A program made the position numbers and the translations under genes. Shown one piece after another: positions 24,623 to 32,944 of a stretch of 42,266 nt of DNA (position 1 is the stretch's first letter; every line of letters begins with the position of its first letter). The notes beneath the pieces were generated by a model that saw only the letters and a list, made by a program, of their open reading frames with translations, was not told the origin of the DNA and did not search any database. The stretch is from Candidatus Heimdallarchaeota archaeon (GTDB taxonomy: Archaea; Asgardarchaeota; Heimdallarchaeia; Heimdallarchaeales; Heimdallarchaeaceae), in assembly GCA_030608385.1 (NCBI GenBank), contig JAUWEG010000010.1, positions 1 through 42,266 on the forward strand, written 5' to 3'.

Positions 24623-25720
24623 TCACTTAATTGTAACAGTGATTTTTCTTTTATTTCTATATTTGAAAACAAGAATTGAAATACCAAAAATTACAGCAGA
24701 GAGAGCAAAAACAAGCAAAGCATAGTTCTCAAAAACCCATATTGCAGGAGGATCTCTTTCTAGATGAGGGGTATATTCCAAGAGCCAAAGAATGAGGTTG
24801 TTCCATAGTTCGAGATTCTGATTCTGTTCAATCCAAGTTGAATTTTCTACAATCTCTAAGTCACTGAACATTATTGTTGAACCCGACAAGACTAATCTGG
24901 TACCTTTAGTTTTTTTTGCAAAAAGCCAAGTAAGGAAACCATTGGTTGGATCTCTAAATATATCATATTCTTCGTTAATTGCGTATGATGTAATGGGTGT
25001 TTTTCCAACTTGAACTATTTTTTCCAATGAGTTATCCGCCAGTCTTTCATTTCCTAATGAAATAGAGTCTGAATAAATCGTAACATTGTCAATTTTTGTT
25101 TCCTGCCAGAAGAAATCTATGTTTTCATTGAAAATTATCTTTGTTGAATTATACTCATTAAATGTTACATGTGTTGCATTTCCATATGTACTATTAAAAT
25201 CATCTACAATTACTCTAGAAAGCGACTGGTTTGCTCCAAACATGAATCTTGCAGATGTTAACCAATTGTCTCTCTCAATTAGAAGTTCATTCATTGTGGT
25301 AGGATGACCTGTTATATTATCTTGTTGAGTCAATGGATTACAAAGTAAAAATAAAGATCCACCAAGTTCTACGTAATCAAGGATTGCATCTTTCTCTGCT
25401 TGATCTAAACTATCATCCTCTCCAAGTCCAGGATTTGTAAAAATAAGCAAATCTACACCTTGAAGGTTTGTAGAATTAAACCTTGTTTCAATCTGGAATA
25501 TAAGTTCAATTACAAGCTTAGTATCCGGATCTTCAATTGTAATATTAGTAAGGGAGCTTAAAGCAGTATCCATGAAAGTCCTATTGAAAACTTGTCCATG
25601 TGATTCATCAAAAAGAATTACATAATTCAGTGTCTGTTGACCAGAGATATCATATACGTAGGGTACATTTGTTACTGTTACCAAGCAGAGCAATAAGAAT
25701 ACTAAAGTGCGATTTTTCAT
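24623..25720 (-). CDS. Membrane-anchored surface protein with GIFT/DUF4350-like domain
   Basis: A 365-residue protein with a signal peptide (LVFLLLCLVTVTNVPYVYDISG) and one C-terminal transmembrane helix (NYALLVFALSAVIFGISILVFKYRNKRK). The ectodomain begins NYVILFDESHGQVFNRTFMD and continues with LQGVDLLIFTNPGLG and AEKDAILDYVELGGSLFLLCNP, the pattern of a glutamine-amidotransferase-like alpha/beta fold as in GIFT domains of IFT52 and ABC-associated DUF4350 proteins, without a visible catalytic triad. Several N-glycosylation sequons are present. It probably binds a ligand or sugar outside the cell. The eukaryotic-like resemblance to IFT52 is by pattern only. Confidence 0.6.
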   Translation of the reverse strand: MKNRTLVFLLLCLVTVTNVPYVYDISGQQTLNYVILFDESHGQVFNRTFMDTALSSLTNITIEDPDTKLVIELIFQIETRFNSTNLQGVDLLIFTNPGLGEDDSLDQAEKDAILDYVELGGSLFLLCNPLTQQDNITGHPTTMNELLIERDNWLTSARFMFGANQSLSRVIVDDFNSTYGNATHVTFNEYNSTKIIFNENIDFFWQETKIDNVTIYSDSISLGNERLADNSLEKIVQVGKTPITSYAINEEYDIFRDPTNGFLTWLFAKKTKGTRLVLSGSTIMFSDLEIVENSTWIEQNQNLELWNNLILWLLEYTPHLERDPPAIWVFENYALLVFALSAVIFGISILVFKYRNKRKITVTIK

Positions 25721-25915
25721 ATTATCCCTTATTAAGTAATTTGTTAGGAAATTAAAGAAAGTATATTTAGACTTTTCGCCCTTTGTGGATTTTTATTATT
25801 AATTTCGAAAATAGTGGATTCGATGAAAGAGATGGGGAATTTAAAGAGTTTTTCTTATAATATAACATTGAATCAGAATCTTTAAAAATTATAGAAAAAG
25901 GATTTTATTGAATTT

Positions 25916-25991
25916 GCCTCGATAGCTCAGCTGGTAGAGCGTTACCTTGGTAAGGTAAAGGTCAGGGGTTCAAACCCCCTTCGGGGCTCCA
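25916..25991 (+). tRNA. tRNA-Thr (anticodon GGT)
   Basis: Acceptor strands GCCTCGA and TCGGGGC pair with one G-T, discriminator T and encoded CCA (25989-25991). The anticodon stem TTACC/GGTAA encloses TTGGTAA, giving anticodon GGT (Thr). D arm and T arm (AGGGG TTCAAAC CCCCT) are normal. CTTTAAAAATTATAG, about 30 bases upstream, is a TATA-like promoter. Confidence 0.95.
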
Positions 25992-26063
25992 TAGACTGTT
26001 TTGTACCCATATATGCGTATTGAAAGAATTATTAAGCTTAACTATTTAGATATCATGAGTTAA

Positions 26064-26846
26064 ATGAAAGATTTCCTTAAAGATGAAAACGCCACAATAG
26101 AAGAAATTAAGAAATTTATAAGACAAAAAATTGAAACTTCAAAAACAAAAGGGGCAGTAATTGGTCTCAGTGGTGGAATTGATTCCGCAGTTGTTGTACA
26201 TTTAACAACTCTTGCTATTGGCAAAGAAAAAATATCACTTATTCATTTACCTGAAAAAGAGCTCGACCCAATTCATACTCAAGATGCCCAATTAACAGCT
26301 AGTCAATTAGACATTCCTCTCCAAATCATCGATATTTCACCTTTGATAAGGGAAATGATAACAGTACATTCAGAATTGAAAAAGAATCAGTTAGCTAAAG
26401 GAAATTTAAAAGCTCGATTAAGGGGAGTTAACCTTTACACAATATCTAATCTCGAAAATAAACTAGTAATAGGAACATCAAATAAATCCGAAATTTCAAT
26501 AGGCTATGGAACTAAATTCGGCGATTTAGCTGCGGACATATGGCCTATAGGAGACATTTACAAAACAGAATTGTATAGAATAGCTGAAAAACTCAATGTA
26601 AATCCAAAAATCATAACAAAACCTCCAACTGCAGGACTTTGGGCTAAGCAAACCGATGAGGAAGAAATAGGGATCTCCTATAAAAAGCTAGATCTATTAC
26701 TTCTTGGATTAGAGAATGGATTGAGTGAAAAGGAGTTAATTAAAACAATTGGATTAAAGAAAAATCAAGTAGATAGAATAAGGAAATTAATAAAAAATAA
26801 CAAACACAAAAGGATGATGCCTGGAATGCCAAAGATTCAAAGGTAG
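26064..26846 (+). CDS. nadE: NH3-dependent NAD synthetase
   Basis: NadE of 260 residues, the length of the ammonia-dependent form without a glutaminase domain. It adenylates and amidates nicotinate adenine dinucleotide to NAD. The PP-loop SGGIDSAVV is at residues 36-44, followed by the family segments LVIGTSNKSEISIGYGTKFGDLAADIWPIGDIYKTE and KPPTAGLWAKQTDEEEIG. ATG 26064 is chosen because the N-terminal IKKFIRQKIETSKTKGAVIGLSGG matches family spacing. Confidence 0.95.
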   Translation: MKDFLKDENATIEEIKKFIRQKIETSKTKGAVIGLSGGIDSAVVVHLTTLAIGKEKISLIHLPEKELDPIHTQDAQLTASQLDIPLQIIDISPLIREMITVHSELKKNQLAKGNLKARLRGVNLYTISNLENKLVIGTSNKSEISIGYGTKFGDLAADIWPIGDIYKTELYRIAEKLNVNPKIITKPPTAGLWAKQTDEEEIGISYKKLDLLLLGLENGLSEKELIKTIGLKKNQVDRIRKLIKNNKHKRMMPGMPKIQR

Positions 26847-26916
26847 GAATAGAAAAATCTTTCCTTGATTTTCGTGGAGTATTTAACTTAAACTATGTTT
26901 TAATATTTGAAAAGAA

Positions 26917-27141
26917 ATGGTAGTAGAAATTGGAGAAGGGACCCTTCAATATATTCTTGATTTGGTTCTATTGATTCTTCTTTATGCCTCTAAAACAGGA
27001 ATTTGGATAGGTTTAATGATTACAACTGAAAAAACAAGTAGGGGATTAATTCAAAGGAATCTAGGTTATAACTTAAACAAAATTGGAAAAGGTATTGGAA
27101 TTATAATTTTCTCCTTGATAATCTACATACTACTCATTTAG
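26917..27141 (+). CDS. Small two-helix membrane protein
   Basis: A 74-residue protein with two hydrophobic segments: about residues 10-35 (LQYILDLVLLILLYASKTGIWIGL) and 58-74 (GIGIIIFSLIIYILLI), joined by a basic loop (TTEKTSRGLIQRNLGYNLNKIGK). TTTTAATATT near 26896-26905 may be its promoter. It lies between nadE and the RadB-like gene. No family recognised. Confidence 0.55.
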   Translation: MVVEIGEGTLQYILDLVLLILLYASKTGIWIGLMITTEKTSRGLIQRNLGYNLNKIGKGIGIIIFSLIIYILLI

Positions 27142-27213
27142 ATAAGAAAATTATCTTCTTTTCAAAGCTTTAATATATAATAAAGCTAAATAAATTAATA
27201 TTCTCTAATATCA

Positions 27214-27861
27214 GTGATAGATTTGGCGTTTCGAGATTTACTGGAATACGGAACAATTCCTCAAGGTATAACTCATTTAGCGGGTCCTCCAAATTCAGGA
27301 AAAACAACGCTGCTTTATCAGACATGTAGAGGTTTAAAAGGGAAGAAAGCGCTATTTTTTGACTGTGAGATAAATTTTAGTGCACAAAGATTAATGGAAG
27401 TTAATCTGAATTACAAGGTAGAACTAAAAAATATCACCGTTATTAGTTTATTTAACAAGAGTCAACAAATTAAAACATTGATGAAGGTTCATAATTTCAT
27501 TTCAAACACAGATTACACATTCATAGCCATTAATGGGATAACGAATCATTTTAGATTTAGAAGCTCAAATATCAATGAAATTAGTATATATAAGCTACTA
27601 ACATTGCAAATGGCATACCTAAACATGATTAGCAAAGAATATCAAATTCCCATTTTAATAACAAATCAAGTTACTGCTTTCAGAGAAAAGGATAAGAGAG
27701 CTATTAGACCTGTAGCAAATTCAGCTATAATGAATTATTCAGACAGAGAAATTAGATTAAAACATGTTAATAAAAAACTGTGGAAAGCACAACAAGAAGA
27801 AGAGGAAATTTTTTATAAAATAACTAATGATGGTCTTGAAACCATCAAAAGCAGGTATTAA
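27214..27861 (+). CDS. RadB-like RecA-family ATPase
   Basis: A 215-residue RecA-fold protein of the size of archaeal RadB, lacking the N-terminal HhH domain of RadA. Walker A is GPPNSGKT at residues 24-31. The Walker B region is TDYTFIAINGI, which lacks the usual acidic residue (Ala-Ile-Asn-Gly in place of h-h-h-D), so ATP hydrolysis may be weak. A RecA-like segment YQIPILITNQVTAF follows, matching the conserved I-x-T-N-Q-V. It probably acts in recombination as an accessory or in a KaiC-like switch. GTG 27214 is the start; no better codon is near. Confidence 0.75.
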   Translation: MIDLAFRDLLEYGTIPQGITHLAGPPNSGKTTLLYQTCRGLKGKKALFFDCEINFSAQRLMEVNLNYKVELKNITVISLFNKSQQIKTLMKVHNFISNTDYTFIAINGITNHFRFRSSNINEISIYKLLTLQMAYLNMISKEYQIPILITNQVTAFREKDKRAIRPVANSAIMNYSDREIRLKHVNKKLWKAQQEEEEIFYKITNDGLETIKSRY

Positions 27862-27866
27862 CCCAC

Positions 27867-28292
27867 TTATAATTTAGCTCTAAAAATCAATAATACAGCA
27901 ATGTACCATACAACTACTAGGATTGTTCCAATCAACTCAACTTTTTGAGCAGTTCCAACATCAAAAGCAAATTTTGTTGCATGATCAAGCAAATATAGAC
28001 TTACTGCAGCGAAAACCAATATAAATCCTATAACTAATCCTTCAATTAGATATTGTGTATGTATTGACCGTGCAATGAAAAGAGGGCTATTACCCAATTG
28101 GCCTATACTAACCAGAACATCCTGATTTACAACCATATATGCCCCACCTCCAAAGATATAGAATACAATCCCATATATGAGAACATAAATAAAACTTCTG
28201 GGAATTCGTTTTGGCATACGAATTGATATTTGATGCAGATTGAAATTAGGTCTGCGAATTCCAGGTAGTAACCAAGGTAATCTTCTAGCCAT
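27867..28292 (-). CDS. OSTC-like oligosaccharyltransferase subunit (three-helix membrane protein)
   Basis: A 141-residue protein with three transmembrane helices at about 33-57, 78-104 and 117-138. It resembles the eukaryotic OSTC/DC2 and Ost3/Ost6 membrane domain: an N-terminal P-x-L-x-x-x-x-x-x-P-N segment (RLPWLLPGIRRPNFNL), IPRSFIYVLIYGIVFYIFGGGAYMVV, the loop ending RSIHTQYLIEGL, and YLLDHA before the third helix. In human OSTC I recall the matching QYIMEGL and ILDRS at the same spacing. In eukaryotes this subunit links the oligosaccharyltransferase to the translocon. The N-glycosylation targets could include the sequon-rich surface proteins in this window. Assignment is from memory of the family and needs a profile search. 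Confidence 0.7.
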   Translation of the reverse strand: MARRLPWLLPGIRRPNFNLHQISIRMPKRIPRSFIYVLIYGIVFYIFGGGAYMVVNQDVLVSIGQLGNSPLFIARSIHTQYLIEGLVIGFILVFAAVSLYLLDHATKFAFDVGTAQKVELIGTILVVVWYIAVLLIFRAKL

Positions 28293-28383
28293 TCTTATCT
28301 GAAGTTCGGGTTACAACATACCATTTTAAAGATTTCGACAGATAAGATTAAAGAAATTTTTTAATTTTCTCTACCCATATTAA

Positions 28384-29142
28384 TTATCCCTTGAAGATTA
28401 TCTTTTTCTCCAAAGGATAAATAACTAAACTACCTGGATTTTTGTTAACATAACTTACAAGAAAAGGTTCAATATTAGTTGAAGGCACTTCTAGTTCAGA
28501 GGAGATTTCATCAAAAGATAATTCTTTTTCACTATCCAATTTATCCTCTAGAAACTCAGTAACAATATTTTCAAAGGTTTCTGAGCTTAAAAACACCAAA
28601 TTATGTCTTAATACACCCTTTAGTATTTCATTTTCAATCATATTAGCAATAATCTGAGCAAGAGTGTCCACTTCTATCCCAAATTTTTTCTCAAACTTTT
28701 GAATCTCATATTCTGGAACATTTGCTAAGGAAGAATCTATAGCATTTTGAAGATAAGTAATTGTGAAATATTTCTTATCACCAATAATTCCTTTTTCTAG
28801 ATGATTCAACAATGGAAGTAAGGTTTTTTCTGTTACAGTCCAGCGATTCTTGATTAAGGATATTTCTACCATCCCTTGTTTCTTTAGTGAATTCCTGATT
28901 TCTGATAATTCCTCATCTAAAATGGAAAAGAAGTGAGATTTCTCCGGAAGAAAAACACCTGTCATTTTTCTGTTTGAAAGTAAGTCGCTAATCGCTACAT
29001 AGCGTTTTTCCAAAGAAAGGTTTGATTGAATTTTTCTTATATTAATGAAATTGGTTGTTTCTAACTCCTCTAATATTGTTCTAGTGAATTTTTTTTCCTC
29101 AGAAGCAAATAAATCTTTTATCTTTTGTAAAAATGAACTCAT
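28384..29142 (-). CDS. Tandem winged-helix-like protein of unknown function
   Basis: A 252-residue soluble protein from ATG 29142 (MSSFLQKIKDLFASEEKKF); a TTG at 29151 is an alternative. It is built from several repeating alpha-alpha-beta units of about 65-75 residues, each ending in a strand like KMTGVFLPE, EILKGVLRHNLVFLS and GSLVIYPLEKKIIF, as in tandem winged helices. The order recalls the N-terminal winged helices of UFL1, the UFM1 E3 ligase, but no signature residue proves it. It is divergent from the KaiC-like operon, sharing a 156-base promoter region. Confidence 0.45.
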   Translation of the reverse strand: MSSFLQKIKDLFASEEKKFTRTILEELETTNFINIRKIQSNLSLEKRYVAISDLLSNRKMTGVFLPEKSHFFSILDEELSEIRNSLKKQGMVEISLIKNRWTVTEKTLLPLLNHLEKGIIGDKKYFTITYLQNAIDSSLANVPEYEIQKFEKKFGIEVDTLAQIIANMIENEILKGVLRHNLVFLSSETFENIVTEFLEDKLDSEKELSFDEISSELEVPSTNIEPFLVSYVNKNPGSLVIYPLEKKIIFKG

Positions 29143-29298
29143 TATACTCAAGAATGATAATTTCGTTTCTTTTCTAAAATGTTACTCTTTGTGTTCATTC
29201 TCAAATTGAATTAATTAAAGCTTAGAGCGATTGACATGATAATTTACTCCCAAATAGAAATTGTGGAGTTTATTTAGGTTGTTAGTGTATAACTATAG

Positions 29299-30231
29299 AT
29301 GTCTATGATAAACCACGAAAGAATATCTTCGGGGATAGAAGGTCTTGATGTTCTAATGAATGGCGGAATAATCAAGAATTCTATAAATTCCATAGTAGGT
29401 AGTAGTGGAACAGGAAAAACTACTTTTGCCTTAGCTTACTTATATCAAGGACTTTTAGAAGGAGATCATACCCTTTATTTGTCCTTTGAAGAAACCCCCT
29501 CAAAATTAATTGGGGAAGCCGAATCTTTAGGAATTAACATTCGCGAAATGACAAATGATGCTGAAGACCTAATTCATTTAGTTGAAAGTGAGAAGATTGT
29601 TGAGTTTATGACAAATATACTCCCTGCCCTAGCTCAAAAGTTGAAACATCGAAATGTTAAACACACAAGAATTATTGTGGACCCACTCACACCTATATTG
29701 TGGGAATTTCCTTCAGAAAAAGAGCAAAGAAAAGTTCTAACTAAGATCTATCACCATTTGAGCTCTCTAGGTACAGTATTGCAAACTGTTGAAGAACCAA
29801 ATGCTTTTGGTCAAACAGATATTGGTGCCAAAGAAACAAGAGTACCAATTTACTTATCTGATAGTGTCATTCACATACAAAATCTAGGTTTGGGGGGAAA
29901 ATACAACAGAACTTGTAAGGTTATTAAATCTCGAAAAACACCCCATCACGAAGGAATCTATCCTCTTAATTTTGTTAATGGACCAGGCTTAGTTATAGAT
30001 ACTAGTTCAATTCAGAATGTTGCATTTAATCCAGTTGTTAACGATATAAGATACCAAGAGCTAATGAAAAGAGTGAAAGAACTCTCTAAAGATAAGGATC
30101 CAAAGAAAAGAGTGATTGCTCAAATTGCAAAGAACCTTCTTGGTGAAAGAGAGAATAGGGATAGTTCTCAGAATATGGAACTTGTTAAAGTATTAACAGA
30201 TAATCAGATATTACAAGAGGTAAGAAAATGA
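29299..30231 (+). CDS. KaiC-like RecA-superfamily ATPase
   Basis: A 310-residue single-domain KaiC/GvpD-type ATPase. It begins with the family pattern RISSGIEGLDVLMNGGIIKNSINSIVGSSGTGKTT, with Walker A at residues 34-42, then LYLSFEETPSKLIGEAESLGI with the catalytic Glu pair (EE) of KaiC proteins, and Walker B HTRIIVDPLT. Such proteins work as ATP-dependent switches in archaeal signalling. It is the first gene of a five-gene run ending in a small GTPase. The stop overlaps the next start (ATGA). GTTTATTTAGG about 25 bases upstream of the ATG suits a leaderless transcript. Confidence 0.88.
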   Translation: MSMINHERISSGIEGLDVLMNGGIIKNSINSIVGSSGTGKTTFALAYLYQGLLEGDHTLYLSFEETPSKLIGEAESLGINIREMTNDAEDLIHLVESEKIVEFMTNILPALAQKLKHRNVKHTRIIVDPLTPILWEFPSEKEQRKVLTKIYHHLSSLGTVLQTVEEPNAFGQTDIGAKETRVPIYLSDSVIHIQNLGLGGKYNRTCKVIKSRKTPHHEGIYPLNFVNGPGLVIDTSSIQNVAFNPVVNDIRYQELMKRVKELSKDKDPKKRVIAQIAKNLLGERENRDSSQNMELVKVLTDNQILQEVRK

Positions 30232-30587
30232 ATTTTAGCCAAGGAATTGGTTCTGAATTAATGGATTTAAATCACTTAGATGAAGTAGAAGCCGCAATAC
30301 TCTTCCGAATTGATGGGGATGTTGTTGATTCATCATTTAAGGAAGAATATTCTCACAATTTATTAAGAACAATTCAGTGGTGCAAAGCAAATGTTGACAA
30401 AGTTTCTTTAGAAATGAAATCAAACAATCTCAATAAAGTAACTTACGAATTAAGTGAATTCTGTGTAATCTTTTATGTTGTAAATAGCATACTGATCCTA
30501 ACAACTATTGCAAGCAAAAATGCTAATCTTAGTTTGTTATCTATAGAATCCAAGAGAAAAGCTCTCTTAATCTCTAATTATTTGTGA
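30228..30587 (+). CDS. Roadblock/LC7-like small protein
   Basis: A 119-residue protein with the predicted roadblock/LC7 pattern: an opening helix, then AAILFRIDGDVVDSSF as the first two strands, a long helix (NLLRTIQWCKANVDKV), and two hydrophobic strands (FCVIFYVVN, SILILTTIASK) before a last helix. Roadblock proteins bind and regulate small GTPases, and such a GTPase is encoded 1.4 kb downstream in the same operon. It overlaps the KaiC-like gene by four bases and the FIST gene frame closely, so translation is coupled. Confidence 0.65.
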   Translation: MNFSQGIGSELMDLNHLDEVEAAILFRIDGDVVDSSFKEEYSHNLLRTIQWCKANVDKVSLEMKSNNLNKVTYELSEFCVIFYVVNSILILTTIASKNANLSLLSIESKRKALLISNYL

Positions 30588-30598
30588 GGGGTTTCTTT

Positions 30599-31942
30599 AT
30601 GCAGATAGCAACAAGAACAACTAGCCACAGATCCATCAATATAACTACAAAACATATCATCAAAGATGTTATTGGTGATATTAACGGCACACCTGACTTT
30701 CTACTTATTGCGTATACTCCAAATTATCGTGAAAAAAGACAATATGAACAAGCTATATCAAAAATTTGTGAAGAAAGCGGAACACAGAATGTAATCGGAG
30801 GAACATTTCCTGCTGTCGCTACATCGAATGACATACCAACTACTCAAGGTTGTTCTGCAATGGCTTTCAAATCATCAGAATTGAAAATCCATTCTTCAGT
30901 TTCCTATTCAAATATTAGAATAAACCCTGATAAAGGAGTAGATAAACTAATTCAACTCTTTAAAGATGATCAGAATAGGTTCAAGACAGGATTTTTCCTT
31001 ACACCTGGTCCGTTCTTTCCACCTGATGCTTTCAAAGATATGAAAATATTGGATAGTATCTTCGCTCATAAATTTAGAGGAATGTTCAATATGATTGGAA
31101 AACTCATTAATCGAAATATGGGAAAGAATGGTTATGGTGTAACTTCTTTCGCATACAAAATGCTGATGAAATTACTGGAAAATAATGTAGAAAATGCCCT
31201 AGGAGGCGCCACTATTGATTTAGATATGCTCTCTTGTTATCAATTTCAAGGAGAAAATGTTTTTCAAAATGCAATGGTTGGAACTGTCTTTTCTTCTGAT
31301 ACCTTGAACTTTGAACATAATTGGACGTTTGATAAATCACAGAAGACTAAAAGCTTTGAGCTATCAAAGGGAATCAAAAGCAGCAGTTATGTTCATGAGA
31401 TAAATGAAAAACCCGCACATGAAGAATTTCTTGAACTGTTAGGTATGTCCAAAGAGCTTTATGAAGAAGCTTTCAAAAACATGGCTTATGCTTCATTGTT
31501 GTATCTTTCTACATTGAAATCAAAGAATCAAGGGAATCTACCATTTGTATCTGTATGTCATCCATCTTTGAAAGGAATAATTTCAACAATTCCAGAGGAA
31601 ATTTTAGATGAGAGTGAAAAAATAGCGGAGTTTTTCACACAATCTGGTTTAGGAGTGCAAAAATCTGCATATGAATGTGCTAATACAGCGGCACAGAAAA
31701 TTGATCATCCCATTTTTGGCCTTTTTATTAACTGTAGCAATAGATTGCTCATTGCTGGTGATAAAATTGAAGAAGAAAATAAGATGGTCAAAGAAGCAAT
31801 AGGAACAGATGTACCTTTCATGACACTATATTCAGGGGGGGAATTTTCCATAATTAAAAACAAGCCAATCTACTCTTCGGTTTCTGTACATGGGTTGGTT
31901 GCAGGATACAACAATTCACCACAAAAAAATGTGGTGCTTTAA
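30599..31942 (+). CDS. FIST-domain sensory protein
   Basis: A 447-residue soluble protein from ATG 30599 (MQIATRTTSHRSIN); GAGGGG lies about 9 bases upstream, which favours it over the GTG at 30584. It has the FIST N domain (PDFLLIAYTPNYREKRQYEQAISKICEESGTQNVIGGTFPAVATSNDI, and ALGGATIDLDMLSCYQF) and a FIST C domain (HEEFLELLGM, then ESEKIAEFFTQSGLGVQKSAYECANTAAQ, and HPIFGLFINCSNRLLIAG, ending VPFMTLYSGGEFSIIKNKPIYSSVSVHGLVAGY). FIST domains are thought to sense small ligands such as amino acids. Its place between a roadblock-like protein and a small GTPase suggests it feeds a GTPase switch. Confidence 0.88.
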   Translation: MQIATRTTSHRSINITTKHIIKDVIGDINGTPDFLLIAYTPNYREKRQYEQAISKICEESGTQNVIGGTFPAVATSNDIPTTQGCSAMAFKSSELKIHSSVSYSNIRINPDKGVDKLIQLFKDDQNRFKTGFFLTPGPFFPPDAFKDMKILDSIFAHKFRGMFNMIGKLINRNMGKNGYGVTSFAYKMLMKLLENNVENALGGATIDLDMLSCYQFQGENVFQNAMVGTVFSSDTLNFEHNWTFDKSQKTKSFELSKGIKSSSYVHEINEKPAHEEFLELLGMSKELYEEAFKNMAYASLLYLSTLKSKNQGNLPFVSVCHPSLKGIISTIPEEILDESEKIAEFFTQSGLGVQKSAYECANTAAQKIDHPIFGLFINCSNRLLIAGDKIEEENKMVKEAIGTDVPFMTLYSGGEFSIIKNKPIYSSVSVHGLVAGYNNSPQKNVVL

Positions 31943-31956
31943 ATATTTTTTTGGAT

Positions 31957-32562
31957 ATGATTATCATGAATACAACACTCCCTCAAAACTCAAAACATAA
32001 CAATATATTGAAAATTGCTGTATTGGGATTAGGTTCAGTGGGAAAAACTACAATATCTAAAAGCTATTCAGGAGAACTTGATGACCCAAACCAAATTTTA
32101 ATGACAAAAGGTGTAGATATTACAGTGAAAAGAATAGTTTATCAAGGTCGTACAGTAACTCTACAGATTTGGGATTTTGCTGGACAAAAACAATTTCGAT
32201 TCATGATTGATGTTTTCCTACGTGGTGTTAAAGGTGTAATGTATGTTTATGATATTACTGATATAGAAACTCTAGCCTATTTGAATGAATTTGTTGATCT
32301 AACCCGCAATTACTTAGCTAACCACTTCTACCCTAAAATTCCAGAAGTTTTAGTTGGAAACAAACTTGATTTAGAAGATTCGGAAGTATCTATAGAAGAT
32401 ATCCATGATTTTATGAAGAATTACAACATCAAGAAGCATTTTCTTGTGAGTGGCCTTTTATCAGGCAATGTTTCAGAACCATTTGAGTATATTGTCGACC
32501 AGATAATAAACAAGGAACAAAGTCTAGCTGATGAGCTAGTATCAAAATATCAGAGCTTCTAG
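31957..32562 (+). CDS. Ras/Rab-like small GTPase
   Basis: A 201-residue small GTPase of the eukaryote-like Ras superfamily. G1 is GLGSVGKTT, G3 WDFAGQKQF (the Gln corresponds to Ras Gln61), G4 NKLD, and G5 probably VSGLLSG. The switch I region (TKGVDITVKRI) has Thr-x-Gly as in Rab/Arf-like proteins. No C-terminal prenylation cysteine is present; the protein ends LVSKYQSF, so it is probably cytosolic. ATG 31957 is chosen; ATG 31966 and TTG 31951 are alternatives. It follows the FIST gene and may be controlled by the roadblock-like partner. Confidence 0.92.
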   Translation: MIIMNTTLPQNSKHNNILKIAVLGLGSVGKTTISKSYSGELDDPNQILMTKGVDITVKRIVYQGRTVTLQIWDFAGQKQFRFMIDVFLRGVKGVMYVYDITDIETLAYLNEFVDLTRNYLANHFYPKIPEVLVGNKLDLEDSEVSIEDIHDFMKNYNIKKHFLVSGLLSGNVSEPFEYIVDQIINKEQSLADELVSKYQSF

Positions 32563-32586
32563 TCAAAAAGAAAGATAGGTAATCAG

Positions 32587-32904
32587 ATGAGAAATATTGA
32601 CAAATTTATTCATAAAACATTCAGTTGTGACCATTGTGGAAAAATGCTAGAATGTAAAATTGAAAGAAAGCAATTGGAAAATTTAAGAGATAGTCAGTTG
32701 TTTAATTTTGTTTTAATGCACGCAAATGATCATACATTAATCGTTTCAATTGATGGAAGAGGTGAAATTAGAAGATCAAGGGTAGCATCACTTAGCTCCA
32801 GTGCTGCTCAGGAAACTGAATTTTCTGATCTGGAAATTTATCACGCTTTAGAAAAATGTGAAAATATTATCGATGCCTTTAACGTTTTTTTAAAAAAGAA
32901 ATAA
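32587..32904 (+). CDS. Small protein with CxxC pair, last gene of GTPase operon
   Basis: A 105-residue soluble protein. The N-terminal part has SCDHCGKMLECKIERK, a C-x2-C with a further Cys seven residues on, and a later His-rich LMHANDHTLIVSIDGRGEI, together suggesting a small zinc-binding beta fold. The C-terminal part is helical (SDLEIYHALEKCENIIDAFNVFLKKK). It starts 24 bases after the small GTPase stop on the same strand, so is likely part of the module. Family not recognised. Confidence 0.55.
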   Translation: MRNIDKFIHKTFSCDHCGKMLECKIERKQLENLRDSQLFNFVLMHANDHTLIVSIDGRGEIRRSRVASLSSSAAQETEFSDLEIYHALEKCENIIDAFNVFLKKK

Positions 32905-32944
32905 AAAAATATTGAAAAAGAAAATAAGAAAGAAATAAAAAATT

